Source: JARFQW01 sp963842955 (lineage in GTDB: Bacteria; Pseudomonadota; Gammaproteobacteria; Steroidobacterales; XN24). Taken from it: a stretch of DNA of 64,000 bases. The DNA is taken from positions 930,001 to 994,000 of the forward strand of contig CAWJIJ010000011.1 in NCBI GenBank assembly GCA_963842955.1, written 5' to 3'. Below are positions 17,712 to 26,607 of the stretch, in pieces (the stretch's first letter is position 1; each line of letters starts with the position of its first letter). Under the pieces are notes generated by a model, which did no database searches, was not told where the DNA came from, and saw only the letters and a program-made list of their open reading frames with translations. The translations under genes were made by a program, and so were the position numbers.

Positions 17712-20135
17712 TCATTCGAATACGTTTGCCGCCGCCACGCCGGAAACCGACGGGGCCACACTGCGCAGGTGAAGATCCTGCTGAGGAAAGGGAATTTCGA
17801 TGTCAAGTTCCCGGAAGCGCTGGTCGATATCCTGGTTGATTTCGCTCTGGACAAGGCGACGGCTGTCGAAATCAGCAATCCAAACCCGCAGTTCGAAATC
17901 CAGCGAACTGGCCCCGAAACCAAAGAAAATAACGGCGGGCTTGGGGTTGCTCAACACCAGCACATGGTCTTCGGCGCATTCCATGAGGGTCTGGATGACT
18001 AAAGCAACGTCCGATCCGTAGGCCACCCCCACCGGGAGTTTCAGGCGCCGGCGGCGCTCGGCCAGGGTCCAGTTGGTCACCTGGCTGGTAATCAGATCGG
18101 CGTTGGGGACCACGATCTCGGCATTGTCATAGGTCGCCACCACCGTGGCCCGCAGGCCGACTTGCTTGACCCGCCCTTGTTGGGTGCCGAACTCCACCGA
18201 GTCACCCACCTTGACGGGACGTTCGAAAAGCATGATGAGACCGCACACGAAATTATTCACGATGGTCTGCATGCCGAAACCAATGCCGACACCTAACGCG
18301 CCGCCGATGATGGCGATATTCGTAAAATCGAATCCCAGCACAGACAAGGTAACCAGAAACCCAACCAGTACGATCGCATAATGAACCAGCCGGGCCATGG
18401 AAATACGCACGCCCTGCTGCATTTTGCGCGACAGGATGACGCCGTCCAGCATCAGCGACTGGATGGACCATGAAAACAGAAAGGCCCCGTAAAGAACAAT
18501 CCCGGCGGCCAGCATCAGGCCGATGGAAAAATGCCGCTCCCCGATATTGAGTCCGATCGCCAGGATTTCCGACAAGGCTGTTCCGACGTCGGCATAAATC
18601 TTCCAGGTCTCCATCAGCACCGCCAGCAGCCAGAGGCCGGCAGCAATGGCGCAAAAAAGTTCGGTTTTGGCGATAATCTTCCGGGTATTGTTGCGGATCA
18701 GGGCAAACTTCTGGATACGTCGACTGCGAATGAGAACTTCCGTCACACCCCTTAATAGCCGGAATGCCATCCATGCCAGTACAAGCAGAAATATCGTCGT
18801 AATCGATGAAAAGAGAAGATACTCGGCCAGGCGGCTGTAACCGAAAATTTCCGCCACCAACGCCACGGCGAAGATCAGGATGCACAGGCGCAGGAACCAG
18901 GTATGGGGTTTGGTGTGTTTACCCCGGCTAAAGGCCCGCCCCGCTAAGATCATCAACCCGGCGACAGCGACCGCCACGACAACTAGCCGCATCAGGGGCG
19001 CCGGCAGGTTGATAAAATCGAAAACCTCGATCATGAGTTGCACGGTCAACAACCCTAAGATCGAGCGTTTCAGCCATGTTTGGCGCACCATACCGATCAA
19101 CAGGCGTTCGGTTGCGATAATGATAACAAACAACATGAGAAGCCACAGCAAAACAATGGACTCAAAAAAGGCGATAAACAGAAAAACCCCGGCAAAACAG
19201 CCGGTTGAGATAGGACGGTTGACGAACCATTCCAGATGCTCGGATCGTTTCAGCAGGTCAGGCCGGCGCCGCAATACGCCAACCATGGCCACAATCACAA
19301 GGCCTTGGAGCACTAAAATCCACGCCTTTTGCGCCAGGTACGGGGGCCGCGGCAACGGAACGGACTGGATGCCCTTCAGGACGGCTTCGATGAGTCCTCG
19401 ATCGAATTGTTCCAGGAAATTTCTGGAGAACAGAAAAGGGGTGGCCGTTCCCAGGGCTTCCCCACGCATGGCCACAATCATGCTGTCGACCTGCTTTTTT
19501 AGATCCAGAATGCGGTTCTGGGCCTGCCAGGTTTTCTGCTGGATGGTCAAAATCGGTTTGAGATGTTTTTCGATGGTGCGTTGTACATCGCGGAACATCT
19601 CTTCAACCGAAACAAACGTCGGCTTGACATAACCGTAAAGATTGTTCCGGGACAGCGCATTGCGCCAGGCGATCCATTTTTGCTCCTCCAATCGCCATTC
19701 ATCGATGGAATCCTGGATCACACCGATACCCCCCGTGATCTGGGTGAGGATGCGTTTGATCTTTTTTTCTTCCAATTCGATGTCGGATTTAAGTCCCCGT
19801 AGTTGACCAAAATCCGGGGTCGCTGCATTTTTCAGCAGCGTTAACCGTTCCGTTAGTTTATCGAGCGCCTCAAAGACGGGAGCAAGCTCCGCATCCACCT
19901 GTTCGGTGGTCTGTAGTTCAGCAAGCCGCCCATTGAGCGTTTCCAACCTATTGCCTAAGTTCGCCGCCAAAGGGACGATATCCTGCAGTTCCGGTACCGG
20001 TGGGGTTTGTTCGGTTGGCTGTGTCTCAACATCCGCAGCGTCAGCGGTTTGGGCAATGGTCACCGATGGGCCGAACGTCAGCCAACCGCAAAGCGGAACC
20101 AGGCAAAGAAGAAGGAAAAGACTTGTGGAGCGCAT
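17712..20135 (-). CDS. Large mechanosensitive ion channel, MscS family (MscK/MscM-like)
   Basis: This 807-residue protein has a signal peptide (MRSTSLFLLLCLVPLCGWLTF), a periplasmic coiled-coil region (about residues 50-240), roughly ten membrane helices, and a C-terminal MscS core. The pore helix is IAIIGGALGVGIGFGMQTIVNNF, followed by the beta domain (LFERPVKVGDSVEFG and VVPNADLITSQVTNWTL). It relieves hypo-osmotic stress by opening under membrane tension. Its position before tamB and tamA suggests a shared envelope-related transcript. Confidence 0.94.
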   Translation of the reverse strand: MRSTSLFLLLCLVPLCGWLTFGPSVTIAQTADAADVETQPTEQTPPVPELQDIVPLAANLGNRLETLNGRLAELQTTEQVDAELAPVFEALDKLTERLTLLKNAATPDFGQLRGLKSDIELEEKKIKRILTQITGGIGVIQDSIDEWRLEEQKWIAWRNALSRNNLYGYVKPTFVSVEEMFRDVQRTIEKHLKPILTIQQKTWQAQNRILDLKKQVDSMIVAMRGEALGTATPFLFSRNFLEQFDRGLIEAVLKGIQSVPLPRPPYLAQKAWILVLQGLVIVAMVGVLRRRPDLLKRSEHLEWFVNRPISTGCFAGVFLFIAFFESIVLLWLLMLFVIIIATERLLIGMVRQTWLKRSILGLLTVQLMIEVFDFINLPAPLMRLVVVAVAVAGLMILAGRAFSRGKHTKPHTWFLRLCILIFAVALVAEIFGYSRLAEYLLFSSITTIFLLVLAWMAFRLLRGVTEVLIRSRRIQKFALIRNNTRKIIAKTELFCAIAAGLWLLAVLMETWKIYADVGTALSEILAIGLNIGERHFSIGLMLAAGIVLYGAFLFSWSIQSLMLDGVILSRKMQQGVRISMARLVHYAIVLVGFLVTLSVLGFDFTNIAIIGGALGVGIGFGMQTIVNNFVCGLIMLFERPVKVGDSVEFGTQQGRVKQVGLRATVVATYDNAEIVVPNADLITSQVTNWTLAERRRRLKLPVGVAYGSDVALVIQTLMECAEDHVLVLSNPKPAVIFFGFGASSLDFELRVWIADFDSRRLVQSEINQDIDQRFRELDIEIPFPQQDLHLRSVAPSVSGVAAANVFE

Positions 20136-20222
20136 CTTGGTTTCCTCACGAAAAATCCAGAGAGCAACAGAGCAGTGACGATCATGTCCAAGTCACAATG
20201 GATATGGCGTCATTCTCGGGGT

Positions 20223-20963
20223 TTAAAATTTCGCAACCAAACTCGTGGGCAGTCGTTTTAATATAGGGCCTAAAATACACCACGGCCAGACCGGCACTGT
20301 GGAAGATTTCACCTTGCGTTCGATCATCCCGGCGATCATGGTGGCACCCTTCTCGGCCGAAATTAAAAACGGCCGGCTTTTCAGCATATCGTTGAGGGGC
20401 GTATCGATGTAGCCGGGGTTCAAAACCGTGACATGGATGTTCTTCCGGTAGACTTCCGCCTGCAAGGACTTGAGGTAAAGGGCAAAGCCTGCCTTGGCAG
20501 CTCCATAAGACCCCATTCGCGGAAATCCCAGGAAGGCGGTCACCGAGCAGACACCGACGATATGACCGCTGCCGTGCTGAAGAAAGTAGGCCACTGCGGC
20601 GTCCACAGTAGCCATGGCCCCCAGAAGATTGGTCTCGATGGTGCGTCGGGCTTCGGCGAAGCGCCCCTTCCCTACTTTTTCCCCCAGACCGATACCGGCA
20701 TTGGCAAACAGGATGTCCAGCCCTCCGAGGCCTTCAGCGCAGGCCGCGATCACACCGGGCACCGAATCGTAGGCCACCACATCCAGCGGATGCACCACAA
20801 CGGTGGCCGAAGGATGTTTTATCTGCAGGTCATCCCGGATCTCTTCCAGTGTTTCCAGCCGCCGGGCCGTCAGGGCCAAGGCATATCCCCTGCCCGCCAG
20901 TTCATAGGCCAGCGCCCGGCCGATGCCGGATGAAGCGCCCGTGATCAGAATCTTCTTTGACAT
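20223..20963 (-). CDS. Short-chain dehydrogenase/reductase (SDR)
   Basis: This 246-residue classical SDR has the nucleotide motif TGASSGIGRAL, the structural NAGIG motif, and the catalytic Ser and YGAAKAG tetrad segment. The C-terminal ~30 residues are hydrophobic and basic (VPVWPWCILGPILKRLPTSLVAKF), as in DltE/YqjQ-like SDRs, suggesting membrane association. The start at 20963 is chosen because AGGAGA lies 7 nt upstream; the longer frame to 21071 adds 36 residues unlike the family. The substrate is unknown. It is not obviously the ketoreductase of the ketosynthase operon 6 kb away. Confidence 0.92.
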   Translation of the reverse strand: MSKKILITGASSGIGRALAYELAGRGYALALTARRLETLEEIRDDLQIKHPSATVVVHPLDVVAYDSVPGVIAACAEGLGGLDILFANAGIGLGEKVGKGRFAEARRTIETNLLGAMATVDAAVAYFLQHGSGHIVGVCSVTAFLGFPRMGSYGAAKAGFALYLKSLQAEVYRKNIHVTVLNPGYIDTPLNDMLKSRPFLISAEKGATMIAGMIERKVKSSTVPVWPWCILGPILKRLPTSLVAKF

Positions 20964-21120
20964 GCGGTTTTCTCCTGTCAGCTGTCGTTTCGCAATGGTT
21001 TGCATGAGATGGAATGATTGTCGATGGAAAACTTCATCGTCAAAGCAGTACCGCAATTCTCGAACCTGCAATGGATACCATGATCACAAGCTGTCCGCAA
21101 ATAATTGTCATACACTTAAA

Positions 21121-21263
21121 GGCGGCTGTGTATATCGTCCGAGATCAAGGCTTGCAAGTCCGGAGGAGCGAGGCGTGCATTTTGTACGCCGCAGTGACGA
21201 GGGACGCCGCATAACACCGATATTTATCCGCCACTGGCGGATCGGGCGTTATACGCAGCCGTC
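21121..21263. repeat. Dispersed palindromic repeat, family 1, copy C
   Basis: A 143-bp palindrome with degenerate inverted ends (GGCGGCTGTGTATATCGTCC against the complement of ATCGGGCGTTATACGCAGCC). The interior shares ATCAAGGCTTGCAAG, GAGCGAGGCGTGCAT and GTACGCCGCA with the other copies, and a small extra hairpin (ATCCGCCACTGGCGGAT) sits near its right end. It lies 2 nt beyond the stop codon of the leftward DctM gene. Confidence 0.87.
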
Positions 21264-21265
21264 TC

Positions 21266-22567
21266 TTAAAACATGGTGTTGGGGAGATACAGCGCAATCT
21301 GTGGAAACGCTACGAGAATAAGCAGGCAGGCCAGCATGGCCAGCCAGAAGGGCCAGATGCCGTTGAAAATCTTTTCCAGCGGGACATCCGGCGCCACACC
21401 TTTCACCACAAACACATTGACGCCTACGGGGGGGCTGATCAACCCCATTTCCAGCACGATCACGACAATGACCCCGAACCAGATGGGACTGTAGCCCATG
21501 GCCAGAACGACCGGAAACACCACCGGCAGGGTCAGCACCAGCATGGCGATACCCTCCAGGAAGGTCCCCAGCAGAATGTACATGGCCAGGATCATCAGAA
21601 GGATCCCCAGCGCGCCGACATCCAACCCCGTAAGAAAGCCCAGCAGGTTCCCCGGTATCTCCGACAGGGCCATAAACGGAATAAACACGTGGGCCCCGAT
21701 CAGGATCATGAAGGTCAGGGCCGTGGTGCGCAGGGTGTGCAGAATAACCAGCCGGAACCCCTCCCGGTTCAGCGACCGCCTGACCAGTGCCACGATCAAG
21801 GTCAGAAAGGCGCCGATGCCGGAGGCTTCCACCGGCGTCATCACCCCCCCGTAAATGCCGCCGATCGATACCAGCACAATCAGGATGAACATGCTGGCCC
21901 TGCGCAGGGTGCGCCACCGTTCCCGGTAGGGTGCGCGCGGGCCGGCCGGGCCGGCATCCGGCTTCAGGTATGTCACGACGGATATGGCCAGCAGAAAAAG
22001 GGCGGTCAGCAGCAAACCCGGGAAAATGCCGGCGATAAACAGCTTCCCGATGGACTGCTCGGTCAGAATGGCATAGATGACAAAACCAGAAGACGGCGGG
22101 ATCAGGAATCCCAGCGTACCACCGGCCGCAACACTGCCGGTAGCCAGGCTGTCATCGTAGCGGAACCGCCGCATTTCGGGCAGGGCCACGCGCCCCATGG
22201 TCACCGCCGATGCAAAAGAGGATCCGCTCAAGGCCGCAAAACCCGCGCAACCGATAATGGTGGCCGCGGCCAGACCGCCCCGACGATGGCCGGCCCAGGC
22301 ATAGGCGGCACTGTAGAGATCGCGGCTCATACCGGAAAGACCGGCCAGGTTGCCCATCAGTACGAACAAAGGGATGACGCTCAGTTGAATCAGGGATGCG
22401 ATTTCGAACGTTTCCGCAGACAGGGTGGCGCAGGCCGCCGGGAAACCGTTGATGGCGGAAATCCCGATAAAACCGGTGATCATCATGGCCATCGCGATGG
22501 GCACACGACATACCAGCAGCACAAAAAAACCGACCAACCCTACGATGCCGATCCCTTCAGGCGTCAT
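21266..22567 (-). CDS. dctM: TRAP transporter large permease (DctM)
   Basis: This 433-residue inner-membrane protein is the large, transporting subunit of a TRAP system, which moves organic acids using a cation gradient. It shows about twelve hydrophobic segments and DctM hallmarks: MGNLAGLSGMSRDLY, GCAGFAALSGSSFASAVTMG, GTLGFLIPPSSGFVIYA and GLISPPVGVNVFVVKG. The start at 22567 follows from family length; the frame upstream (to 22750) is an out-of-phase read-through of dctQ. It follows dctQ by 8 nt and ends at palindrome C. Confidence 0.94.
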   Translation of the reverse strand: MTPEGIGIVGLVGFFVLLVCRVPIAMAMMITGFIGISAINGFPAACATLSAETFEIASLIQLSVIPLFVLMGNLAGLSGMSRDLYSAAYAWAGHRRGGLAAATIIGCAGFAALSGSSFASAVTMGRVALPEMRRFRYDDSLATGSVAAGGTLGFLIPPSSGFVIYAILTEQSIGKLFIAGIFPGLLLTALFLLAISVVTYLKPDAGPAGPRAPYRERWRTLRRASMFILIVLVSIGGIYGGVMTPVEASGIGAFLTLIVALVRRSLNREGFRLVILHTLRTTALTFMILIGAHVFIPFMALSEIPGNLLGFLTGLDVGALGILLMILAMYILLGTFLEGIAMLVLTLPVVFPVVLAMGYSPIWFGVIVVIVLEMGLISPPVGVNVFVVKGVAPDVPLEKIFNGIWPFWLAMLACLLILVAFPQIALYLPNTMF

Positions 22568-22575
22568 GAGCACGT

Positions 22576-23139
22576 TTATTCGGTGTGGTGGCCAAGGTCG
22601 CCGGCGCGACCTCGGAAGATGAGAAAAAGTTCTGCCGCCAGAACGACGGCATAAAGCAGCATGCCGACCGCCAACAGGATGTAGAAGGGGCCAAAGGGTA
22701 TCCCCAGCGCCAAAGACGCCTCCCCGAAAGCAGCCGCACTGTCGCTGCATAGCCAGAGCTGCCAGGAGAGGATCAGCAACATGGCGATGGCCGCGATGCG
22801 GGCCCCGGCCTCGGTGAAGGCCGCCAGCCGCGCCCCCATCCAGTGGCTGAAAAACTCGATCACGACCTGCCCGCCCGTGCGGGCACTGTAAGCCACCGAC
22901 AGCGCGATCATGGTCAGGAGCATCAGTTTGCCCACATCATGGGCGCCGTACAACGGGGCGTTAAACAGATACCGCAAGGTCACATCCACAACGGTCAGCC
23001 CCATCAGCCCAAGGAGCATGGCACCGCCCCCCCACAGGGCCACGCTGCGGACGGCCCGGTCGACAATACCGATGATGAATGAATCCCGCGACTGTCTTGA
23101 GGGGTCAGCGTTTAAAGGCCTGGTAGATATCTCTGGCAT
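22576..23139 (-). CDS. dctQ: TRAP transporter small permease (DctQ)
   Basis: This 187-residue protein has four membrane helices typical of the DctQ family, including VVDVTLRYLFNAPLYGAHDV, ALSVAYSARTGGQVVIEFF and the final LYAVVLAAELFLIFRG helix. It forms a membrane complex with DctM and receives substrate from DctP. Its start overlaps the dctP 3' end by 35 nt, so the genes are translationally coupled. Confidence 0.93.
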   Translation of the reverse strand: MPEISTRPLNADPSRQSRDSFIIGIVDRAVRSVALWGGGAMLLGLMGLTVVDVTLRYLFNAPLYGAHDVGKLMLLTMIALSVAYSARTGGQVVIEFFSHWMGARLAAFTEAGARIAAIAMLLILSWQLWLCSDSAAAFGEASLALGIPFGPFYILLAVGMLLYAVVLAAELFLIFRGRAGDLGHHTE

Positions 23140-24136
23140 GGATACCCTCTTTTTCCAGTTGATCCAGATGGGCGCTGATGGCTGTTTGGGCGGCAGCGTC
23201 GAACGCTTCCCGTTCCTGATCCGGAAGATCGATCACGGTGATGCCCTTATCGCTGCGCGCCTTTTCTATGGCGTCGACATCCTTCCGACTCCAGAGGATG
23301 CTGGCCTTGATGCTGAACTCACGCCCGGTGAGGCGATCCAGAACCGCCTGCTGGTCGGCGGGCAGTGCCTCCCAGCTGGCCTTGTTCATGATCAGGCCCA
23401 CAATGGATGTGGGGCTGGGCACGTTGGTGGTCACGAACTGGGCCGGTTCGGCCAGGTTCCACGGCTGGTAAAGCGCACTGGGCTGGATGAGGACGGCATC
23501 CACGACGCCTGAATTGAGGGCGTTGTAGGACTCGGTAATCGGCATGGCCACCGGTACGGCACCCCAGCTTTGGATCAACTGGGACTCCACCGGCGAGCTG
23601 ATGCGCACCTTCATGCCTTGCAGGTCGGGCACATCCCGCACCGCATGGCTGCGGGTCATCAGGACCGTTGGCGACATGACCCAGATCCCCAGCACCTTGA
23701 CCGCCTCGTATTCTTCCTTGAGGTAAGGATCGTAAATATCCCACAACCGCCGGGTGCCCTGTTCGGCGCTAAGGGTCACGCCCGGCTGGGTGGCAATCAA
23801 CGAACGGGGAAACACCGCCGATGAATAGCTCTGAATGATGAAGGTGATATCGGCCACGCCGGTGACGGCCCGCTTGTACTGCTGGACCGGCCCTTTGCCC
23901 AGCGCACCCGATGGGTAGATTTTGATGGTCAATGCGCCACCGGTGGCATCGGACAGATCCCGGGCCAGGGGCAGGAAAACCTCCTGGTGGAGCGTGTGCA
24001 CGGTGGGCATGAAATGGGCGAGCTTGAGTTCTTCGGCGCAAACAAGGTTTACCTGGACATTTAGAAAAAACACGCCCGCCATAAGTATCAAAGAAGTCAA
24101 GCCGGTGCCGGTGGTCTTGATCAATTTTCTAATCAT
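23105..24136 (-). CDS. dctP: TRAP transporter substrate-binding protein (DctP)
   Basis: This 343-residue periplasmic protein has an N-terminal signal segment (LTSLILMAGVFFLNVQVNLVCA) and a DctP fold. LQGMKVRISS carries the conserved Arg that normally binds the ligand's carboxylate, and MPITESYNALNSGVVDAV is a family motif. The ligand is therefore probably an organic acid or amino acid. Only 13 nt separate it from the ammonia-lyase upstream, so the imported compound may be the lyase substrate, or the protein may recapture the lyase product. Confidence 0.94.
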   Translation of the reverse strand: MIRKLIKTTGTGLTSLILMAGVFFLNVQVNLVCAEELKLAHFMPTVHTLHQEVFLPLARDLSDATGGALTIKIYPSGALGKGPVQQYKRAVTGVADITFIIQSYSSAVFPRSLIATQPGVTLSAEQGTRRLWDIYDPYLKEEYEAVKVLGIWVMSPTVLMTRSHAVRDVPDLQGMKVRISSPVESQLIQSWGAVPVAMPITESYNALNSGVVDAVLIQPSALYQPWNLAEPAQFVTTNVPSPTSIVGLIMNKASWEALPADQQAVLDRLTGREFSIKASILWSRKDVDAIEKARSDKGITVIDLPDQEREAFDAAAQTAISAHLDQLEKEGIHARDIYQAFKR

Positions 24137-24149
24137 GAGTCTTCTTTCC

Positions 24150-25688
24150 TTATTTTTCTGGAATTGCCATGCCCTGATTGATCATCTCCGTCAAACCTTG
24201 CAGGTCTCCGTCCAGTCGTCGATCGAAGGTCAAAACCGACGATTTCATTCGAATCACCTCCAGGAATTGTTTTCCCTCGGCCGACAGCAGCGCCTCATCA
24301 CGCAACGCGGCAGCGTTTGACAGCGCGATCATCTGGGTGGCCAGCACCTGCTGCACCAATGTTGTCACCTCGGCGGCGTTGAGGGCGGCGTTGAGCCCCA
24401 TGCTGACCTTGTCCTGGTTGTTCACCTCGGTGGGACGGGAAAGGACGGTATCCGGGGCTGAACGCTGCACGGCCCGCGCCGCCAGGGCGCTGCAGGTCAA
24501 TTGCAGGGCCTTGAGACCGCATCCCTCGTAGCCCACAAGGGTTTCGGGCAGTCCTACATTGAGGCGGGAATCCACGAGCAGGGCATACTGACGGTCGATG
24601 AGATCGGCCACCGAGGCCGCCGCCGTTTTCAGCAGATCCATGGCCAGGGCGATATGGCCACCGTAAAAATTGCCGGCGAAAATCGTGTCGCCCTGATCCG
24701 GATCCACAATGGGGTTGTCGTTGACGCTGTTCAATTCGCGCTGCAGCACCTGGCGCATCCAGGATGATGCATCCCGGGCGGCCCCGATGACGTGGGGTGA
24801 ACAGCGAATGGAGTAAGGATCCTGAATAATGCGGCCCGCTTCTTTGTGGCTGTCGATCATGCGGCTCCCATTTAAAGCCGTGCGAATTGCCGCTGCAGAG
24901 GCGATCTGGCCCGGGTGGTGCTTTAGGGTGTGGGCGGTGGGGTGAAACGCCTGGGAGCGGCCGTAAAGCACCTCGGCCGCCAGGGCACAGGCCCGTTCGC
25001 ATGCCGCAAGGGTACGATCGAAGCGCGCAACGGTTATCGCCCCAATGGCCGTCATCACCGCCGTACCGTTCATAATGGCCAGGGACTCCTTCGGAACGAA
25101 ATCATGCACCGGCAGCCCGGCGCGCTCGAGCGCCTCGGCAGCCGGAAGCACTTCGCCCCCATAATACGCTTCGCGCTCACCGCACAGCACCGCAGCCAGG
25201 TAGGACAGGGGGGTGAGATCACCGGAGGCCCCCACCGACCCCAGGGAGGGGATGACCGGAATCAGGTCGTGGTTGAGAAGCCCGCACAGCGCTTCCAGCA
25301 GGGCCGGCCGAACCGCAGAATACCCCTTGGCGAGGCTGACCAGACGCGCGAACACGATGGCGCGCCCTTCCTGCCGGCTAAAGGGCGCGCCCACACCGCA
25401 GCCATGCTGGCGGATAATCTGGTAGGCGAACTCCTGCGAGTGCTCCGGCCCCACCGAGCGGCCCGAACTGTAGCCCACACTGGTGGAGACACCGTAAATC
25501 CGTTTCCCGTCCGAGAGGGATTCTTCCAGAATGCGCCGGCCCCGGTTCAGTTTGGCCAGCCAGCCCGGCTCGGAAGAAAGCACGACCGAACGATCCGTCA
25601 TGGCGACCGCGATCAATTGATCCAGGGATACCTCACGGTCATCGATCGTGAGGCCAGGTAGCTGAGATCCACTTTTTTCTGAAGGCAT
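24150..25688 (-). CDS. Aromatic amino acid ammonia-lyase, HAL-like
   Basis: This 512-residue lyase eliminates ammonia from an aromatic amino acid to give an alpha,beta-unsaturated acid. The MIO electrophile is formed from Ala-Ser-Gly in SVGASGDLTPL (residues about 154-156). YGVSTSVGYSS, the NSVNDNPIVD motif and the GNFYGG segment are all present. The selectivity position reads RQHG, an X-His pair like the Ser-His of bacterial histidine ammonia-lyases rather than the Phe-Leu of PAL, so histidine is favoured, though some aryl-polyene and tyrosine lyases are also close. Start 25688 has GAGGAAC 6 nt upstream; longer starts at 25709 and 25721 lack a site. No hutU, hutI or hutG is nearby. It leads the TRAP operon. 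Confidence 0.92.
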   Translation of the reverse strand: MPSEKSGSQLPGLTIDDREVSLDQLIAVAMTDRSVVLSSEPGWLAKLNRGRRILEESLSDGKRIYGVSTSVGYSSGRSVGPEHSQEFAYQIIRQHGCGVGAPFSRQEGRAIVFARLVSLAKGYSAVRPALLEALCGLLNHDLIPVIPSLGSVGASGDLTPLSYLAAVLCGEREAYYGGEVLPAAEALERAGLPVHDFVPKESLAIMNGTAVMTAIGAITVARFDRTLAACERACALAAEVLYGRSQAFHPTAHTLKHHPGQIASAAAIRTALNGSRMIDSHKEAGRIIQDPYSIRCSPHVIGAARDASSWMRQVLQRELNSVNDNPIVDPDQGDTIFAGNFYGGHIALAMDLLKTAAASVADLIDRQYALLVDSRLNVGLPETLVGYEGCGLKALQLTCSALAARAVQRSAPDTVLSRPTEVNNQDKVSMGLNAALNAAEVTTLVQQVLATQMIALSNAAALRDEALLSAEGKQFLEVIRMKSSVLTFDRRLDGDLQGLTEMINQGMAIPEK

Positions 25689-25830
25689 CGGGCGTTCCTC
25701 TATCCTCATTCGTGATTCCAAGGATTTCCCCGGTTGTATTAATCAGTGATGTTTAGCCATGCCGTGACCTTCCACGGAAACAAATCGATGCTTTACCGCA
25801 ACGGGTGCGTCTTTAATAGTTGCCCCCCAA

Positions 25831-26394
25831 TCATAGGGATTCGTCGATATCAGCAGGCGTTTTCCGCATGATAAGGCGCCCTTCTTTTTTGGTTACAAAC
25901 GTCGCGTTGTCAGGAATGTCCTGATTGACATAGCTCATGGCACCAATTTTAACGTTGCTTCCAATCTTCAATCCGGTGCCGATGATGCAGCAGTGGGCGC
26001 CGATCCAGACATTGTTCCCGATGGTGAGGCGATCATCGCCTTTGCCGTCGATACCAATCGTGGTGTTCTGAAGAATGGTGACATTTTTTCCGATACGGGC
26101 ATGTTTAGCCACAACAATGGCAATGGGATGTGGCAAAACAAGCCCTTCATCGATTTCCACACCCAGCATGATTTCGACACCATACCTTCTCACCATACGG
26201 TTATTGATGTTCTTGGCTAGAGATATAAGCGCCCGACTTTTCCTTCGATGCAGGACATAAGCAATCCGGAACCAGAAAATATAGTTGCAGCGTTTGCTGC
26301 GCATCGCTCGCTGGAACACCCGGCGCCATACAAAGGGCTTTTCTTTCCCACCGATGATTTCCGAATGAAAGTAGTCTTTGAGACGGGAATGCAT
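25831..26394 (-). CDS. Hexapeptide-repeat acyltransferase (serine O-acetyltransferase-like)
   Basis: This 187-residue protein is a left-handed beta-helix transferase. A helical N-terminus (MHSRLKDYFHSEIIGG...) is followed by hexapeptide repeats from GLVLPHPIAIVVAKHARIGK to GSNVKIGAMSYVNQDIPDNA. It resembles short CysE/SerA-type acetyltransferases: the VVAKHARIGKNVTILQN and IGNNVWIGAHCCIIG segments match. The acceptor may be serine or a sugar or polyketide hydroxyl; nothing in the sequence decides. It stands between the ammonia-lyase and the ketosynthase operon, transcribed the same way. Confidence 0.88.
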   Translation of the reverse strand: MHSRLKDYFHSEIIGGKEKPFVWRRVFQRAMRSKRCNYIFWFRIAYVLHRRKSRALISLAKNINNRMVRRYGVEIMLGVEIDEGLVLPHPIAIVVAKHARIGKNVTILQNTTIGIDGKGDDRLTIGNNVWIGAHCCIIGTGLKIGSNVKIGAMSYVNQDIPDNATFVTKKEGRLIMRKTPADIDESL

Positions 26395-26607
26395 CGAATC
26401 TTCGTCCTTTCAAAGTTCCATCGGGCATTGAACTTCCCAGCCGCCCCCAAAGAATCAAACCCGATGAGATATCAAAGCCGTCTGCAACTCATTCTTGTAA
26501 GTTTTCTGGACCGACCGGCCAGAGCTGCATGGCACCCTGACGGATATGTTATAAATGCGTTTCCTGGCATCCATCGATCCAATCCGGTCAATTTTTCAGA
26601 TATGCTG

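Noticed and set aside
24150..25688. Calling the lyase hutH outright
   Set aside because: The X-His selectivity pair favours histidine, but without hutU/hutI neighbours and with a TRAP transporter the substrate is not secure.
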